NCBI RefSeq assembly: GCF_964355755.1
Contig: NC_092673.1
Coordinates: 7,195,001 to 7,259,000 of the forward strand
Source of the DNA: Antedon mediterranea
Taxonomy: Eukaryota; Echinodermata; Crinoidea; Comatulida; Antedonidae
Length of the DNA stretch: 64,000 nt
Direction of reading: 5' to 3'
Shown here: piece after piece, positions 1 through 13,100 of the stretch
Numbering within the stretch: position 1 is the first letter of the stretch
How the letters are laid out: each line of letters opens with the position of its first letter
Translations under genes and position numbers: made by a program
The notes under the pieces: model-generated
What the model was told of the DNA's origin: nothing
Seen by the model: the letters and a program-made list of their open reading frames with translations, nothing else
The model's database searches: none

Positions 1-253
1 GCATCTTAAGGGCGCGTCTAAACTGGTTTAGGTCGGAGGTGCAGATACAGACTATTGTGTGAACGTGATCTTACGATTATTTGAATTTATTTGAAATAAA
101 CCTAAAATCGATACAATTCAAGATCAAATAAAAATACGCACACATATCACCGCTGATATTGTACTTAACTGATTTCATTACTCGATACGGTATCTTTTTT
201 TTAAATTGTCTGGGTCTAGTACAACTATACATCTCGGATGATTACCACCCGGA
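1..253. other. Non-coding, no feature seen
   Basis: AT-rich sequence at the window edge. I see no convincing exon, RNA gene or repeat before the minisatellite starts. Confidence 0.5.
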
Positions 254-612
254 AAATTAACACCGGACAATTACTCTTCTAGGACAACTACCACCATACA
301 ACTACCCCCTAGGACAACTACCCCACCTTAAGGACAACTACCTCATAGGACAACTACCCCCTTAGAACAACTACCTCCGTGGACAACTACTCCCTTAGGA
401 CAACTACGGTAGGCCTACCTCATTGGACAACTACTTCTTAGGACAACTACCCCTTAGGACAACCACTTCCTAGGACAACTATACCTCCTAGGACAACTAC
501 ACCCTAGGACAATTACATCCTAGGACAACCTCCTGGGACAACTACAACTAGGACAACTACCCCCTAGGACAACTACCCCTGGGACATACCCCCTAGGACA
601 CCTACCGTACCC
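254..612. repeat. Minisatellite, CTAGGACAACTACCCC-like unit
   Basis: About twenty imperfect copies of a 15-18 bp unit around GGACAACTAC, usually joined by CCCCCTA, CCTTA or similar. Units differ in length and by point changes, so the array is old or not homogenised. No open frame is maintained across it and it looks non-coding. Confidence 0.85.
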
Positions 613-3600
613 CCACCACACCATGAATGAAGATAAACTTTCTTTCTTATTACAATATCATGTAAAAAAGTAATTTCAAGTGATAATTTGCATGGAGTGT
701 TTATGTTTTAAAGTGTTATTCCCAAATGCTGCGTTATTTGACCATGAACGTAACTCAACATTAGATTTCCAAGGCTATACATTTCCTCGTTTTAACTAAC
801 TTTGCCTATAAAACATTAAAACGATACTTAAAACAGTTTTATAAAATGGAATGATGGGAGAATATCTTCAAGGCCAAGTGAATGTAAATGCTAATACTAA
901 ATAGTCACCACGGAGATACGAGGAGTATTGCTTGGATTGAGGGTTTGGACAAGAGGAGAAGTAGGCGCCTATAGGCCTGGAAAGGAACAACTTACGAAAG
1001 CAGACCTATCAGTCTTACAGTATTCAGTGTTATAAATATGTTTAAAATACCTGAAGATGAACTGTGCTAGGAAAAAAGAACTATAGGCTAGTCCAACTAA
1101 TTAACACATTTAACGAAGAAGAAACTCGAAACAAACATTCAAAAAAGTGGGAGGCGTGCTAAAACAGACAAAAAAATTCATATCCCGATAATCAAACCTA
1201 TATTTGTTTCTGTTCTAATTGTGTAATTATGAAATAGTATGCAATACTGTAAACAACATTTTATCAGAGTTTGGAGAAGGGGGTAATTCCTTCAAGGGCG
1301 ACATATCAAAGGGTAAGTGAGATACGTTACAGTTACATCGGCCATGGTGACAATCGAAGAATCTTTAGTGACATTGAGATAGCACCCATGTCATTTTCCG
1401 TCATTGAGGGACTTTGATAAGGTCACACGTGACTAAAGGGTTTCCAGGGCTAATTAATGAATGTATTTTTAGTTTACCAACGAAATTTAGTTGCAGGGTT
1501 ATTGTATCATTAATTCATCCCCAATTATGCCAATTCATAATTAGGAATGCATTTGATACAATGTGACTAACTCTGTTACTTATTTTATTCCAATATGGCC
1601 TAATAAATAATCACTATTGCGATCCAAGATGTTGCAGGGTCTATCATTATGAATTAAAGACAGCTAAATGGTTTTCAAAGTACAATGTATTAATAATATT
1701 TTTGAACCGGATTATATTTAATAGGGTATACGTAATCGCCATGCAAAATTAGGCTTGGCGGAAGGGGCGAGTTTGGCGGATTAAAACACACCTTTTAAAA
1801 TAACACAACTTTGATTGATAATCAACCGATTAACGAACCGAACGAGCAGATTAATAGCATCCTTCCACTTGCAACGTCATTCTGTTGTTTGTGTTTGTAA
1901 ATAAACAACACTATAAAACTTGTATTTATTGTAGAAGAATATTTACTTAATGTTATATTGTTTTTTCGATTGAAATAATGACATCTTGAGAAATAGCAGT
2001 ACAGTATAAAACTTTAAGAGGATACCTTTTGGACCCAGTAAAGTGTCCCTTTAAGAGAGGTGTTTCCTGAATAAGGATTGGTCGTTTAATGGAAAAGAAA
2101 GTGTTCTATTGTATAAATAGTTTTCTTCTTCAATCTGAATGTGTAACGTGTAAAGATTGCCGAGAATTGCCGAACGGATTCGTCGGGTCGTTTCAAAGGA
2201 AATGGAAAATTACAGTGCTGGTATGGGGGGTCGGTTTATAAATAGTTGCCCCAGCTCGAACGGTGTCGGTCCAATGGTTGAGTATAGGAGAATAAATGGT
2301 ACGGCACTTTATTACGTCTATCATAACATATAGACTACTAACTATAACTTATTGCAGGATGTGTAATTTCATTGTCACATTCGCTAAGTTTCATCGTGAA
2401 ATAAAAATGAGGAAAATATTCGCTGATTTTTAATTAATGATGATTAAACTGATACCGTCAAGGTCTACCGCTTCATTTTATGTTGTACTGACGTATATCG
2501 TACGTCACACTACTTTTTTCGTTTCTCTTCTTTTCGGCTACTTTTACTTTATATTGTTCGTGTGCGTGTTAGAATTACAGAAATACCCATTTACCCGTGT
2601 TCTTAGATTAGTAATTTTACTTTGCTAAGGAATGTTATCAATTGATGGTACGTGGATTGACTTCTAGTGGCAAAAGTCTTGATCGCACCGTGGACTTAAT
2701 TTGGTCAAATTAACCCAGTTGTCGGCTAAATTGACCGAGAAAAGTCTATGAAAACCAGGAAAAAGTAAAATCAAAAATTAAAAATACTACTGACCACTAC
2801 CTACGCGATAGAACTTTTAACGTCATGGTTAAATTTTGGTAAAAAAACGTGGTAAAAACAGAGCAAAACTGCTAACTGTGTGAATTATCCAATGTTTAAA
2901 ACAGTGCGAACACGGCTTTAGGCTCGTTATTTCATTTTATGAAATAAATTACGTGTACAATGTTCACATATTACACGTACCCGCATAGACATCAGCATAC
3001 TATATATAAAAGGACCAATGAGCAATAGACCGTTTTTTATGTATTGTGTATAACACTAACAGTATTATTGTTATAATGTATTATTAGTATGTTCGTGGTG
3101 TACATTTGTAAGGGGAATGTTTGGATCATAAACTATGATTTGTTCGATGAAAGTTTATATCCTGGCCCGAGGTACTTCCGGTCATTCCGTAAGTACAAGG
3201 CTATCATGCTAATGCACCACCATCCATCAAAATACATCCTTAATTAATTGTTATGTCCAGTCTGACCATGGGAGGAGAATGGTCTAACCTTATTTCTCCA
3301 CTAAACTTTCAAGAAATAATAAGAAATGATTGTAGCACGTATTAAAAAGTATCATCAATATACTGTAGGAATAAATAATATCACACAAAGATGCCTATTG
3401 TAGTGTGTGATATTAAAATGATAAAACCAATCGTGTTCCTGCATCGTTAGTGTTCGCGCAATTCTATTGTCTATCTTGTATGTAAATTAAAATCAAATAC
3501 CATAAAACGTTTCACTGATTTTAATACAAATTAAATTTGTTGATGGAATTCTGTTTCATGAGACTCTGCATAAAGGATGTTCGGTTTTAATCTATTGATT

Positions 3601-3840
3601 TTTATCGTATCTTTTATGTCAATTTTAGATTAAAATTCCTAAAATTCAGTTTTAATATTTCGTTTCGTTAATTCATTAAATTGAACGTGCGAATATTTTT
3701 CGTAGTTTTAACATGATTGTTTGAATAGCAAGTAGTGTATTATTTACCATAAGGTTAATCCATGTTAAGTATTATGTACAATAGATAGATTGAATGTACG
3801 AATTTATTCTCTATGTCCACTTCGCCTCGTCAGCAATGCC
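613..3840. other. Non-coding stretch
   Basis: About 3.2 kb of AT-rich DNA. The only open frame above 60 codons (2437-2628, +) has no recognisable domain, is hydrophobic and low in complexity, and has no splice context. I see no gene here. It is the upstream flank of the first candidate NR5A exon. Confidence 0.5.
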
Positions 3841-3925
3841 GACCAATCAGCGATCAGCTTTTGGCGAAGGTCGGCGCGAAGGTCATGTGACCAGCACATT
3901 ATGTCAAACGTCACGTCGATGTTCG
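3841..3925 (+). promoter_or_regulatory. Candidate promoter-proximal sites upstream of NR5A exon 1a
   Basis: Over 85 bp, ending about 135 bp before the exon 1a ATG, the sequence shows a CCAAT element (GACCAATCAG at 3841), an AAGGTCA nuclear-receptor half-site (3879-3885), an overlapping TCATGTGAC M-box-like E-box (3883-3891) and ACGTCA/ACGTC CRE-like half-sites near 3910. The region is locally richer in GC and CpG than its surroundings. AAGGTCA is the core that NR5A proteins bind as monomers, so autoregulation is possible. This is inferred from motifs only; short motifs also occur by chance. Confidence 0.35.
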
Positions 3926-4058
3926 CTTTTTCATTTTGCATTTCGTACGTGACAACTTAACGAACAAGAAGGGGAATCTGTGCGCAATTCTGCGAGTGGA
4001 GTGGTGAAACAAACAGAGGAACGTTCGTTGATTCTATAGCACTTGAACCGTTAAGACG

Positions 4059-4125
4059 ATGTGGTCCCAAAACAATAATCTGATGTCGGCGGACTCACAC
4101 GGTGAATACGCGCCGCGGTACGCCC
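4059..4125 (+). CDS. NR5A: NR5A candidate alternative first coding exon 1a
   Basis: ATG at 4059 opens a 22-codon frame (begins [17 protein letters not shown]) plus one base, followed by a strong donor C|GTGAGT at 4126. It ends in phase 1, exactly what the 20610 acceptor needs, giving a junction codon CCG (Pro). The intron would be about 16.5 kb. The exon is locally GC-rich and sits just after a motif-rich block. There is no homology evidence, because NR5A N-termini are poorly conserved, so this could belong to another transcript. Confidence 0.5.
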
Positions 4126-7100
4126 GTGAGTATTGTTTTAACACCTGTGTAAAATAGCTGTGTAAAAATAAGCACGTTCCGCTTTCTTGGTATTATTATA
4201 CAATAAAAATAATAATTTAAAAAGTATTGGAAATATATTACTGCAAGTGTCAAATCCGGTTGGTAAGCTGCAAAACCTGCTTTTACTTTGTTTTAATTTG
4301 GTAATGTAATCTCTTTTTTTAATATGCTATTTATTTTGTTTTGCGTAATTATTGATAATCATTATAATCTCTGTTTTTAAATTATTATCTTTATTTTGTT
4401 ATACCAGAATGCTAACTTGTTATTGGTGCATCAATTACAGATTACATTTATAAATAATATATTTGTTAAATCTTATGTTTTACAAACGATCAATATAGAA
4501 GTAGATTTATGATAATATCGTCTTAGTTTTGATATGTTAAAATCGTGTAAGTTGATAAATTTAAATATTGTATATAAGGTTATGCGCCTGGTAATATATT
4601 ATCCCTCTAAACGAACTAATGTAAATCATTTTGAAATCGGATTATATTGAAGCTTAACGCAACCGTTTGTTCCATAATATAGTTATGATCCATTTCTTCA
4701 GTGCGATCTCCAAGTGTAAAACTGTACAAATTTTCCTAATAACTTCTCTATAACGATATATATCCGTAGAAATGTGATAACGTATAACATTTAATACATG
4801 TTATAATCGTCTTACCAGCCAGTATATTAAACCTGTAATTAGGGTTGATTTGCAATAAGATATGATTACCTTTTTTATATACGAAACTGCTATTTAAATT
4901 TGTTTTATTCTTATTAATGTATTTCTAAAGTCTCAGTTTAACGTAACGTTACACCCCGTATTCGTTTTCTTAAACTCATATGTCCAATGTAATTCAATAG
5001 TTCCATTTATCCTTATTACGAGAATAATATACATATTTATTCGAAATATAACTATATTTTATCACACGTATAAACGATATATAAAGGTTTAGTTTTTAGG
5101 TAATTTTTTTTTAACAGAACAAGAAAATCCTAGGACTAAATTGTATGTGTAATTAATCATTTTTCTTCGATTATACTATGTATATATACTGTGCATAATT
5201 AAATGGAATGACAAGTTAGTAGGCTGGCCTATCAATCTGCATCAATTTTCAATACGTCTTGCTTTTCACCTGATTGACAAGATGTGAATTTAACAGTATT
5301 TACAAGAGCTAACGAATAATCTAGACAAAAACTGATGAGTTTTAGTTTGATAGGCCCTTTTTTCATGTAAAAGATACTCTGTATTATGCTCTGTCGCTAA
5401 GTAATTAAAAAATATATCACCCGATTAAATCGAGTCGAAGTTACTTCTGCAACCAGATCCTTAGCTTAATTTTGAAAAATTGAATAACATAAATAAAATC
5501 CGTTTGCAAAAAAACCATCCGTATAAAAATAATATAAAAAATATATAATAACATTTTTGGACATGTCCTCGATTTGTGATAATCGATTAATGATAATCAT
5601 ACCAGTGTATTATTAGACCTCAGGCGCCCTCGCGCCTTTTAAGTAGACCTATATATTTATTGGCAAAGTCCCCTCAATTTTGTGACTATAATACCTCCCC
5701 TCCTCAATTTTGTGATTAATTGAATGCTATAGCCTATAATTACGCGTGTGTGTGTTATAAATAATACACCGTGTCCTTATTTGCAGATAAAATATATTCA
5801 TTCTGAACTCATTACGCTGATTACAATATAGTACAATTATTTCTCAGCCTGACAATGATAACGACTAAAGCCCTCAAGCTTAATTCAGATGTTATGTATT
5901 GAAAATGTACCGTTACAATTGGCAATTCTCTCTCTGCTACCAATCTATTGTGCATTCTATCTGCTTTTTATTACGGTGGTAATATTTTTAATTATAGTAT
6001 GTTTATTAATAGTAGTAGGCCTACTATGAAATATAGAAAAGTGTGTTTTGGAGGAGTTTTGTTAGTGGTATTACTGTATTTTACTTATGAAATAATCAAT
6101 TAAAAATAATAAATAATAATAATAATTGTTTAATGGAAGCTTTTATACTGTATTGATAATGTTATCTTACTTTACTTATTTCATCATATATTTTGGATCA
6201 ACATTTAAGTTACCAACTAAAAAATAATTCAAGTTATTTGAAGATTTCCAAGGCAGTGGACTTTTTTACGAGGTTTTGGTCTCAGCTTTGGGTTTATCAT
6301 AGGGCTAGTTCGTGAAAACAAAACGTTCTTCCTTATCTTTCTACAAACTTCATCTTAATCCTAAAACATGGGTAATAAATCAATATGGCCACTTTTTATG
6401 TTTAAGTCATAACAGGGAAAAGTGAAATTAATTAATTTCACTCTTCCCTGGTCATATATTTAAAAGTTGTCAAGGCCACTTATTGGCCAGATTTCAAACA
6501 TTAGAAAAACCTAAACATAATAGTAAACATGAAAATAGTGCATTACATTAATCGGTCTCCAGTGACTTGTACAGAGCAGGGAGGAAGATATGGGATCGTG
6601 TCAAAAATACCTACTGCAGTTACTGCAGCAATTTTTGTATAGTTAGTATGCCTTCTCTCTTCTAATGTGCTATCTTATCCACGATTCTAACTGACCTGTA
6701 ATCCCACAAAAATGAAGAAGGTCAAGCAACGTAGGCCTACACCAGTTTAAATACATGTTTGTTCTGACTTTATATTTATATGTTTAAAACCTAGGTTTTA
6801 CCACAATGATAATAACTACACAATTACAGTAGGAATTGCCTATTTGTATCCGTCGGGCAACTTGTATTGCTAATTTCAAGAAAGCTCGTCTTTTAAACTT
6901 TTTTTCTTAAATGTTTTGCCATTTTCATTTTTTAAGCACACCGTGGCTTTATCATGATGCAATATGCACCTAATAATTCTCATATTATAATATATTATCT
7001 GATGTTTGTTTAATATAATTTAACATTTTTTTTGTAAACGTGTATTACGAACGTTAGGAATTTTAATCCCGGAGATACCCTTCAGCAGACACGCAGACTA

Positions 7101-10100
7101 CAGATAGGATCAGACCAGGAAAGAATGAAAGACTACCAAATGCCATAACCCTCATGTTTCCTTCTCTAAGGCGCCGGTAATAAAACATCTTTTTATCAAA
7201 TGCTAATATTAACCAATGTTATTACCAATGCCAAATCTTTTAATTCTCCAAAGGTGTGATATAATACAGTAATCTGATATCAATAAAAATAAGATTGAGT
7301 TTGTTTACGGAATTGGTACACAAACTCATATAGTTCATATTTTCTCTGACACTCCTTAAAATCTTTGATACATCTGATACAATTAGGCTACACCCTGAAA
7401 TTTTTTTTATTACACTTAAGCCGAAGAGGCTGATGATCAATAGTCCTACATTAAAAACAATAATAAGCAAACCTCAAACTATACTTTTGTGTTACATAGG
7501 CCAACACAAGTTTATACTGTTTGGTTTTCTGGGGTAATTCAATCATATCACTATTATTCTAGGTTCTAGACTGTATTTAAACTTAACAATCTGTACTGGT
7601 AAAAAGATCAATATTTTGCGCACATGGCGTTTCATACGTATAATACTTGAGGTCTACAGTATTTTCCAGACAAATTCGAAACGTCGACTGGTCATGGACT
7701 AACATAAAAAAGACAATAGATACAGGCAAGTCTATCATATCACTCGCATTTGTGCTGTTGGATTTTTTACAACATTTAATAAAACAATGTTATTGAAAGT
7801 TAAATCAATTATGATAATCGTTCATAAGATCTTAATAACAATTCTACCTTCATAAAGTTAATCTTGAACTACTGTGGGAAAGTGGGACTCGCACACGTAG
7901 GTGTGGACAGCAGGTTAGACTAAATCTAAATACAGTAGTAAGCTTGGAATACTAGGACAATTTGTAAGATACGAGGGGTAGGACCTATCTGGGTTCGGTA
8001 AAACACTTCCTAAATGGTCTTATCAACTAGATGACCACACCAACGATTGGTCAAAGGCCAAACTAGCCAATCAAATGTATCCACGTTGTTTCGGCCATTA
8101 ATATTTGTGTATAGTACTTTGGCCTTCTGTGAATCTTTATAGTTCAACTAGTATAGTGATAACTTCCTATTCTTCCCTGTTGATTTATTTAGGTTAGATT
8201 CAATCGTTCGTTTTCTCTTTTTAGGTCCAGGTTTTAATCATAATCGTATAGTTAGTATAGGTTTCGTGTTACGAAGCTCAAGAGGGGACATTTAGGACAT
8301 ACATGCGTGATTATTTGAATCGTCCCCTCTCCTGATGTCAACTAATGTCTTCGTTAGAAAAAAACAATACATAATCTGAATTGTTTTTGAATTTTTATGA
8401 AGTATCATTTTTATGATTATTTTGTCTGAATAAATGAGTAGGCCAAAATATAATCTTAATTAATGCAATATACAAATTAATTTTTACTGAAATTTCAGTA
8501 GATCTTAACAGATGGGTCCACGGTTAAAATTAAAATTTAACTTTAAAATGGTTACAGTATAGTTTAAAACACTTTTATTTTTCGTATAGAAATTTGGTAA
8601 AATATAGTATTAATTATGACTTATTTACACCACATGGTTTCGCTAAAACGGCTTATGACGTAATGTTTATTTGTTAATTAACTTCAAAAAGGCCGCGATA
8701 CTTAATGTACTAGGCTATCAGATCACGTTGTAAATGAATGGATTACTTACAACGTTAATTATTCTTTTAAAAGAAGCCATTGTTTCTGTCGTTTGCTCCG
8801 TGATATAATGACATTAATAGTAAACTTTAAAGTAACACCCTTTCAATTAGCGGCAGTAAACTTTGTATGTTCAAATACATAGGCCTATGTAAAATGAATC
8901 AGTACTGCAGTATTTATTTAGTTAGGTACTACAAGTTTTTTTGGAGGTACACACAAAGAAAGCGTCTAAAATGTTAAAACAAACCGTTTAAAAAGAATGT
9001 AATACTCATGTCACTTTTCTTTTTGCTTTTACATTGCCTTATTAACATGTGCCGCTGATACAAAAGCGTTTGTTCAATAAAATGTATCTTATCTTATCAC
9101 TGCACAAGTTGTATGGGTTTCTCCCTTCTTTATTTATCAATTCAACACGTATACTGTAAAAATATATATGTTATATCATTAATCAAAGTTTAGCAATGCT
9201 GAATTTTCAATATTGTAAAAGGTTTTTTTGATGGGTGCTGTATATTGAAATAGATTTTTTAACCTTAGGCGCGGTGGAAGACTTTAGGTGGGAGGGGGGG
9301 GGGGGGTCCTACTCACCTCCGAATTAAATGGTACATATACAGTACAACTGAACGTTAAACCTATACTAACGCTGTTAGCATGCAATTCTTTTCTTTTTGT
9401 ATACTCTTCTTCGGCTGCATCGAATTCGGATATTTCGTATTCACAATAGTGGACAATACGTATTGTTATACTCTCTCGTAATATCCTGTTGTTCGATGTA
9501 ATAAAACTCTTTGTCCATTCAATTTTATGAATAATTTAGCAGGTGAATTTCAATGTACAATTTATAATGAGCAAGGAAATTGTCCGAAGTCATTCTTTTT
9601 CTTATCTTCTCCAACAAACTTTTATTCTTCTACCTTTTTCGGACATGCACTTATGGTAATATTATACAATGTTCCTCATCATCTGTTTCCTATATTCATG
9701 GTCTAATCTCGTATCCCGTTAGATGTTGTTTAACTAGTATCCAAGGACGTTTTGCTTTGTCCAACGCCTTTAAAACCTAACTCTAGACAGGCTTGACCGT
9801 TGCTGTATACACATTCTCAACCGTTAGAAAATAAAGCCAATAATAAATAGTGTTTTGTATGTAGAAACAATGGATTATTTTTCAATGATTACAACGTGTG
9901 TTACTATTATTCTATACTAACTAATACAATCGCCTCTTATATGGTCTTTTGTGTAAATTGACAGGATTATAAATATCATAATTAATTTAGATAGTTACAC
10001 AATTGGTCAACGCTGACCAGACAAGCAGATGACCAATGAAATATAATCGTTAAAAGCAGAGGGTACGTACTCGTAATTATGCATTATGCTATTAAGTGTC

Positions 10101-13100
10101 CGGCTGCAAGAAAACAATAGCTAACTATTTAATACTTAAACGTTGCACGAAGCACCATTTTTATAATGCGCTAGTCAATATAAAAACATGGTTTACGTAA
10201 GAACAGAATTAAAAATGGGTTAAGCGTGGTTCCCACTAGCGACGCAACGCAAGGACGTAACGCAACGCAAGTGAATTGACCAATCACAAGCGATGGCTTA
10301 TTCGCTTGTGATTGCTAACTGTCTATAACTTCACTTGTCATTGGTTAAAACGCTTGCGTTGCGTTTACATCCTTGCGTTACGTTCTAGTGGGAACCAAGC
10401 TTTAGAGTTCGATGTTAAAGGGTAGTTCCGGGGCCGAAAAGGTATCGTTTATTATAATTATAATACAAATCTTTGCCAAAACATTGATAAATAATAACTC
10501 TACATATTTTTCGATAGCGATGAGGCAGAACGAGCCTCGTGAAAAAGCTCCTTTCAAAAATCTTTCTGTATGTTATAAGGATTTGACTGAGTAACAGGCA
10601 TATTTGTAATAAATATTTTCCTATAAAATTGATTGTTTTTTCAATTCTTTTCTTTCAACACTGGAAAAATAGACCCGTAGCAACGATTTAATGTTATTTC
10701 GTGACGCACGTTCTACTTCACAACCGTAAAGCTTGGTTCCACTAGTACGCAACGCAAGAACGTAAGCGCAACTTTAAGTAACTTGACCAATCACAAGCGA
10801 TGAATTATTCGAACTGTCGCTTGGCATTGGTCAATTCGGTTGCGTTGCGCTTACGTCACGTAAGCTTCAGTGGTGTTTGTATTAAATATGGTTGCAGCGG
10901 TTTAATGATATCTACATTTTAATGCCGGAGATACCCTTTCACTTTTTTTTTCTTGTTTGCTAACGAATGTTGAGCTTCGTTCCGTGACGTATACAATATG
11001 TTTAAACGATTTTGTTATAGTAAGTGTAGGCCTACTGTATTAAAAGTTTTGTAATTTTAATGCAAATTTACGCGATTGTCATTAATACTATGATCATCGT
11101 ACAAAATAACTATATTATCTTGTAATTTTAAGAACAGAGACTTTTCTCAAAACTATGTAATCCTTTTCCAGATTTTAAATTGTAAAATAGTAGATCTAAT
11201 AATTTTGCTTAATTTAACATATTATTATCAGTTATTTTCAATATTTCAAATTTTAATATTTTTTGGTTTTTGTTTTTCTTTTACCTTTTCTCTGTTTTTG
11301 TTGTTTTTTGTATGAGGGTCCCAAATGCTGGATGGATCACCCTTAAATATGGTTAAAATAAAAAATAAAGAAAATAAAATAGATGCGTGAGAAAAAAAAA
11401 GACGATGAATGTTCGTTTAATAAAGAGTTACATTTGATAACATTATTTCAGTAGCAAACTAGAGAAAATTAAGTTAGTTCATGAATTAACGTATATTGCC
11501 AAATATACTATATAACAGCCTGGTACGTGACTAGGCTGTCACAATGTATATAGACAGGGCGGCTGTTTCTAAACATTATTACACAACAGTGAGATGTCAG
11601 GAAATGTTACGATTATGAAGACAGAAAACAAATGTAGAAATAGAATTACTCGTGAAATGAGGAAGTGACATTGGGTAACTAGTACTTTAAAAAAACGTAT
11701 GTTTTGATGCAAATTTATTTATTTTTTTATTTAGGCCTACAGTTGCTTAAGCCTAATAATATTAACCCTCAATAAAGTAATTTGTGATGGCATCGTTAAT
11801 TAACCTCGCAATTAATAAACATCACATAACTGCTGGCGCCAAATCTGCCACATGTATAGGGCCTACGTATTTTGTCGGGCATTATTTAACTATCATAACA
11901 TGTTTGAGTTTTTATTAGTTCTGAATCTTGTTTAATATTTTTCACAGTATAATTAACCGTTTCTTCGTTATTATCTATTTAAAATATAAATTAAAGTTAT
12001 ATAGCTTTTGTTCATATTTCGAACTTTATATCGGAAATCAAACTGCATATATTCGATATATTTTATCCTTCGATTTCAGAAACAAAATAGTTTATTCGAT
12101 ACGGCCTAATAGTTTACTCTCACTGGGGCTTTGCTATTACGTATACGACACTGCGTGTCATTAGGCCTACCTCGCCCGAGCCCCAAATTGATCGAACCAT
12201 TTCCTGTAAATGCGGCTGTACCTTATCGTGTGACGCTATCAATATAGATTCAAGTAGAATCAATACGTCAATCGAAATATTGTATATAAATTAAAGTACC
12301 ATTCCGGAGGACGTGATCACAGAAAAAAAAACATTTTTGAACTTTTTTTTGTCACATGACACGCATCCTCATTTCAAACGATGGGTACCCCGGATGTTCT
12401 TAATCATGGACGTTGTTAGCAGGTGCCAGCGAGGCCACGTAGTCGAGATGAGAGGATGACGGCGGCTACGACGAATCCAACACGAAGAAAGTTTCATACT
12501 GAATACATTAGCCCTAAAATAAGTCCATGCATGACTATGACAAATTGGATGATTGGAGAATACGTGTTTGGCCAGAGGTTGACGAATAGTTTAGGAAGTT
12601 GGATTATGTACTCTCTTTGATATCATTTGTCGGTATCCATGGTAACGTTGACAACATCCATCAAACTGGATATTTTGTTATAAAAAAAGACGTAAATTTG
12701 TCTTAAAACCCCCCAAAATAATAATTGAAAATATGTGAGGAATGAAGAATGGCTTTATCCGGATCTTGAAATCGGAAGAAAAGTTCATCGAATCCTCTGA
12801 CTTTAGGCCAAAATCTATAAATTAACATTAATTGGTTCAGTGCTACGGGCTTTAGTGTGTTATTGCTATTAAACACTATATTGAATATTGTTAAATATAC
12901 AGTATGCTTGTCTAAGTGACACAAATGTTATCAATCTGTGTCTGTAACATTTAAACACTCTTAAATATTAATTATTTTAGTAGTGATTAGGTAAGAATGA
13001 CGTAATGATAGATAATAATAGATGGTAGATATTAAACGTTAGAAAATTAATTTTCAGGAAGAATTATCTATAAACTATCGCCACCGTCCAACATGGGTAG

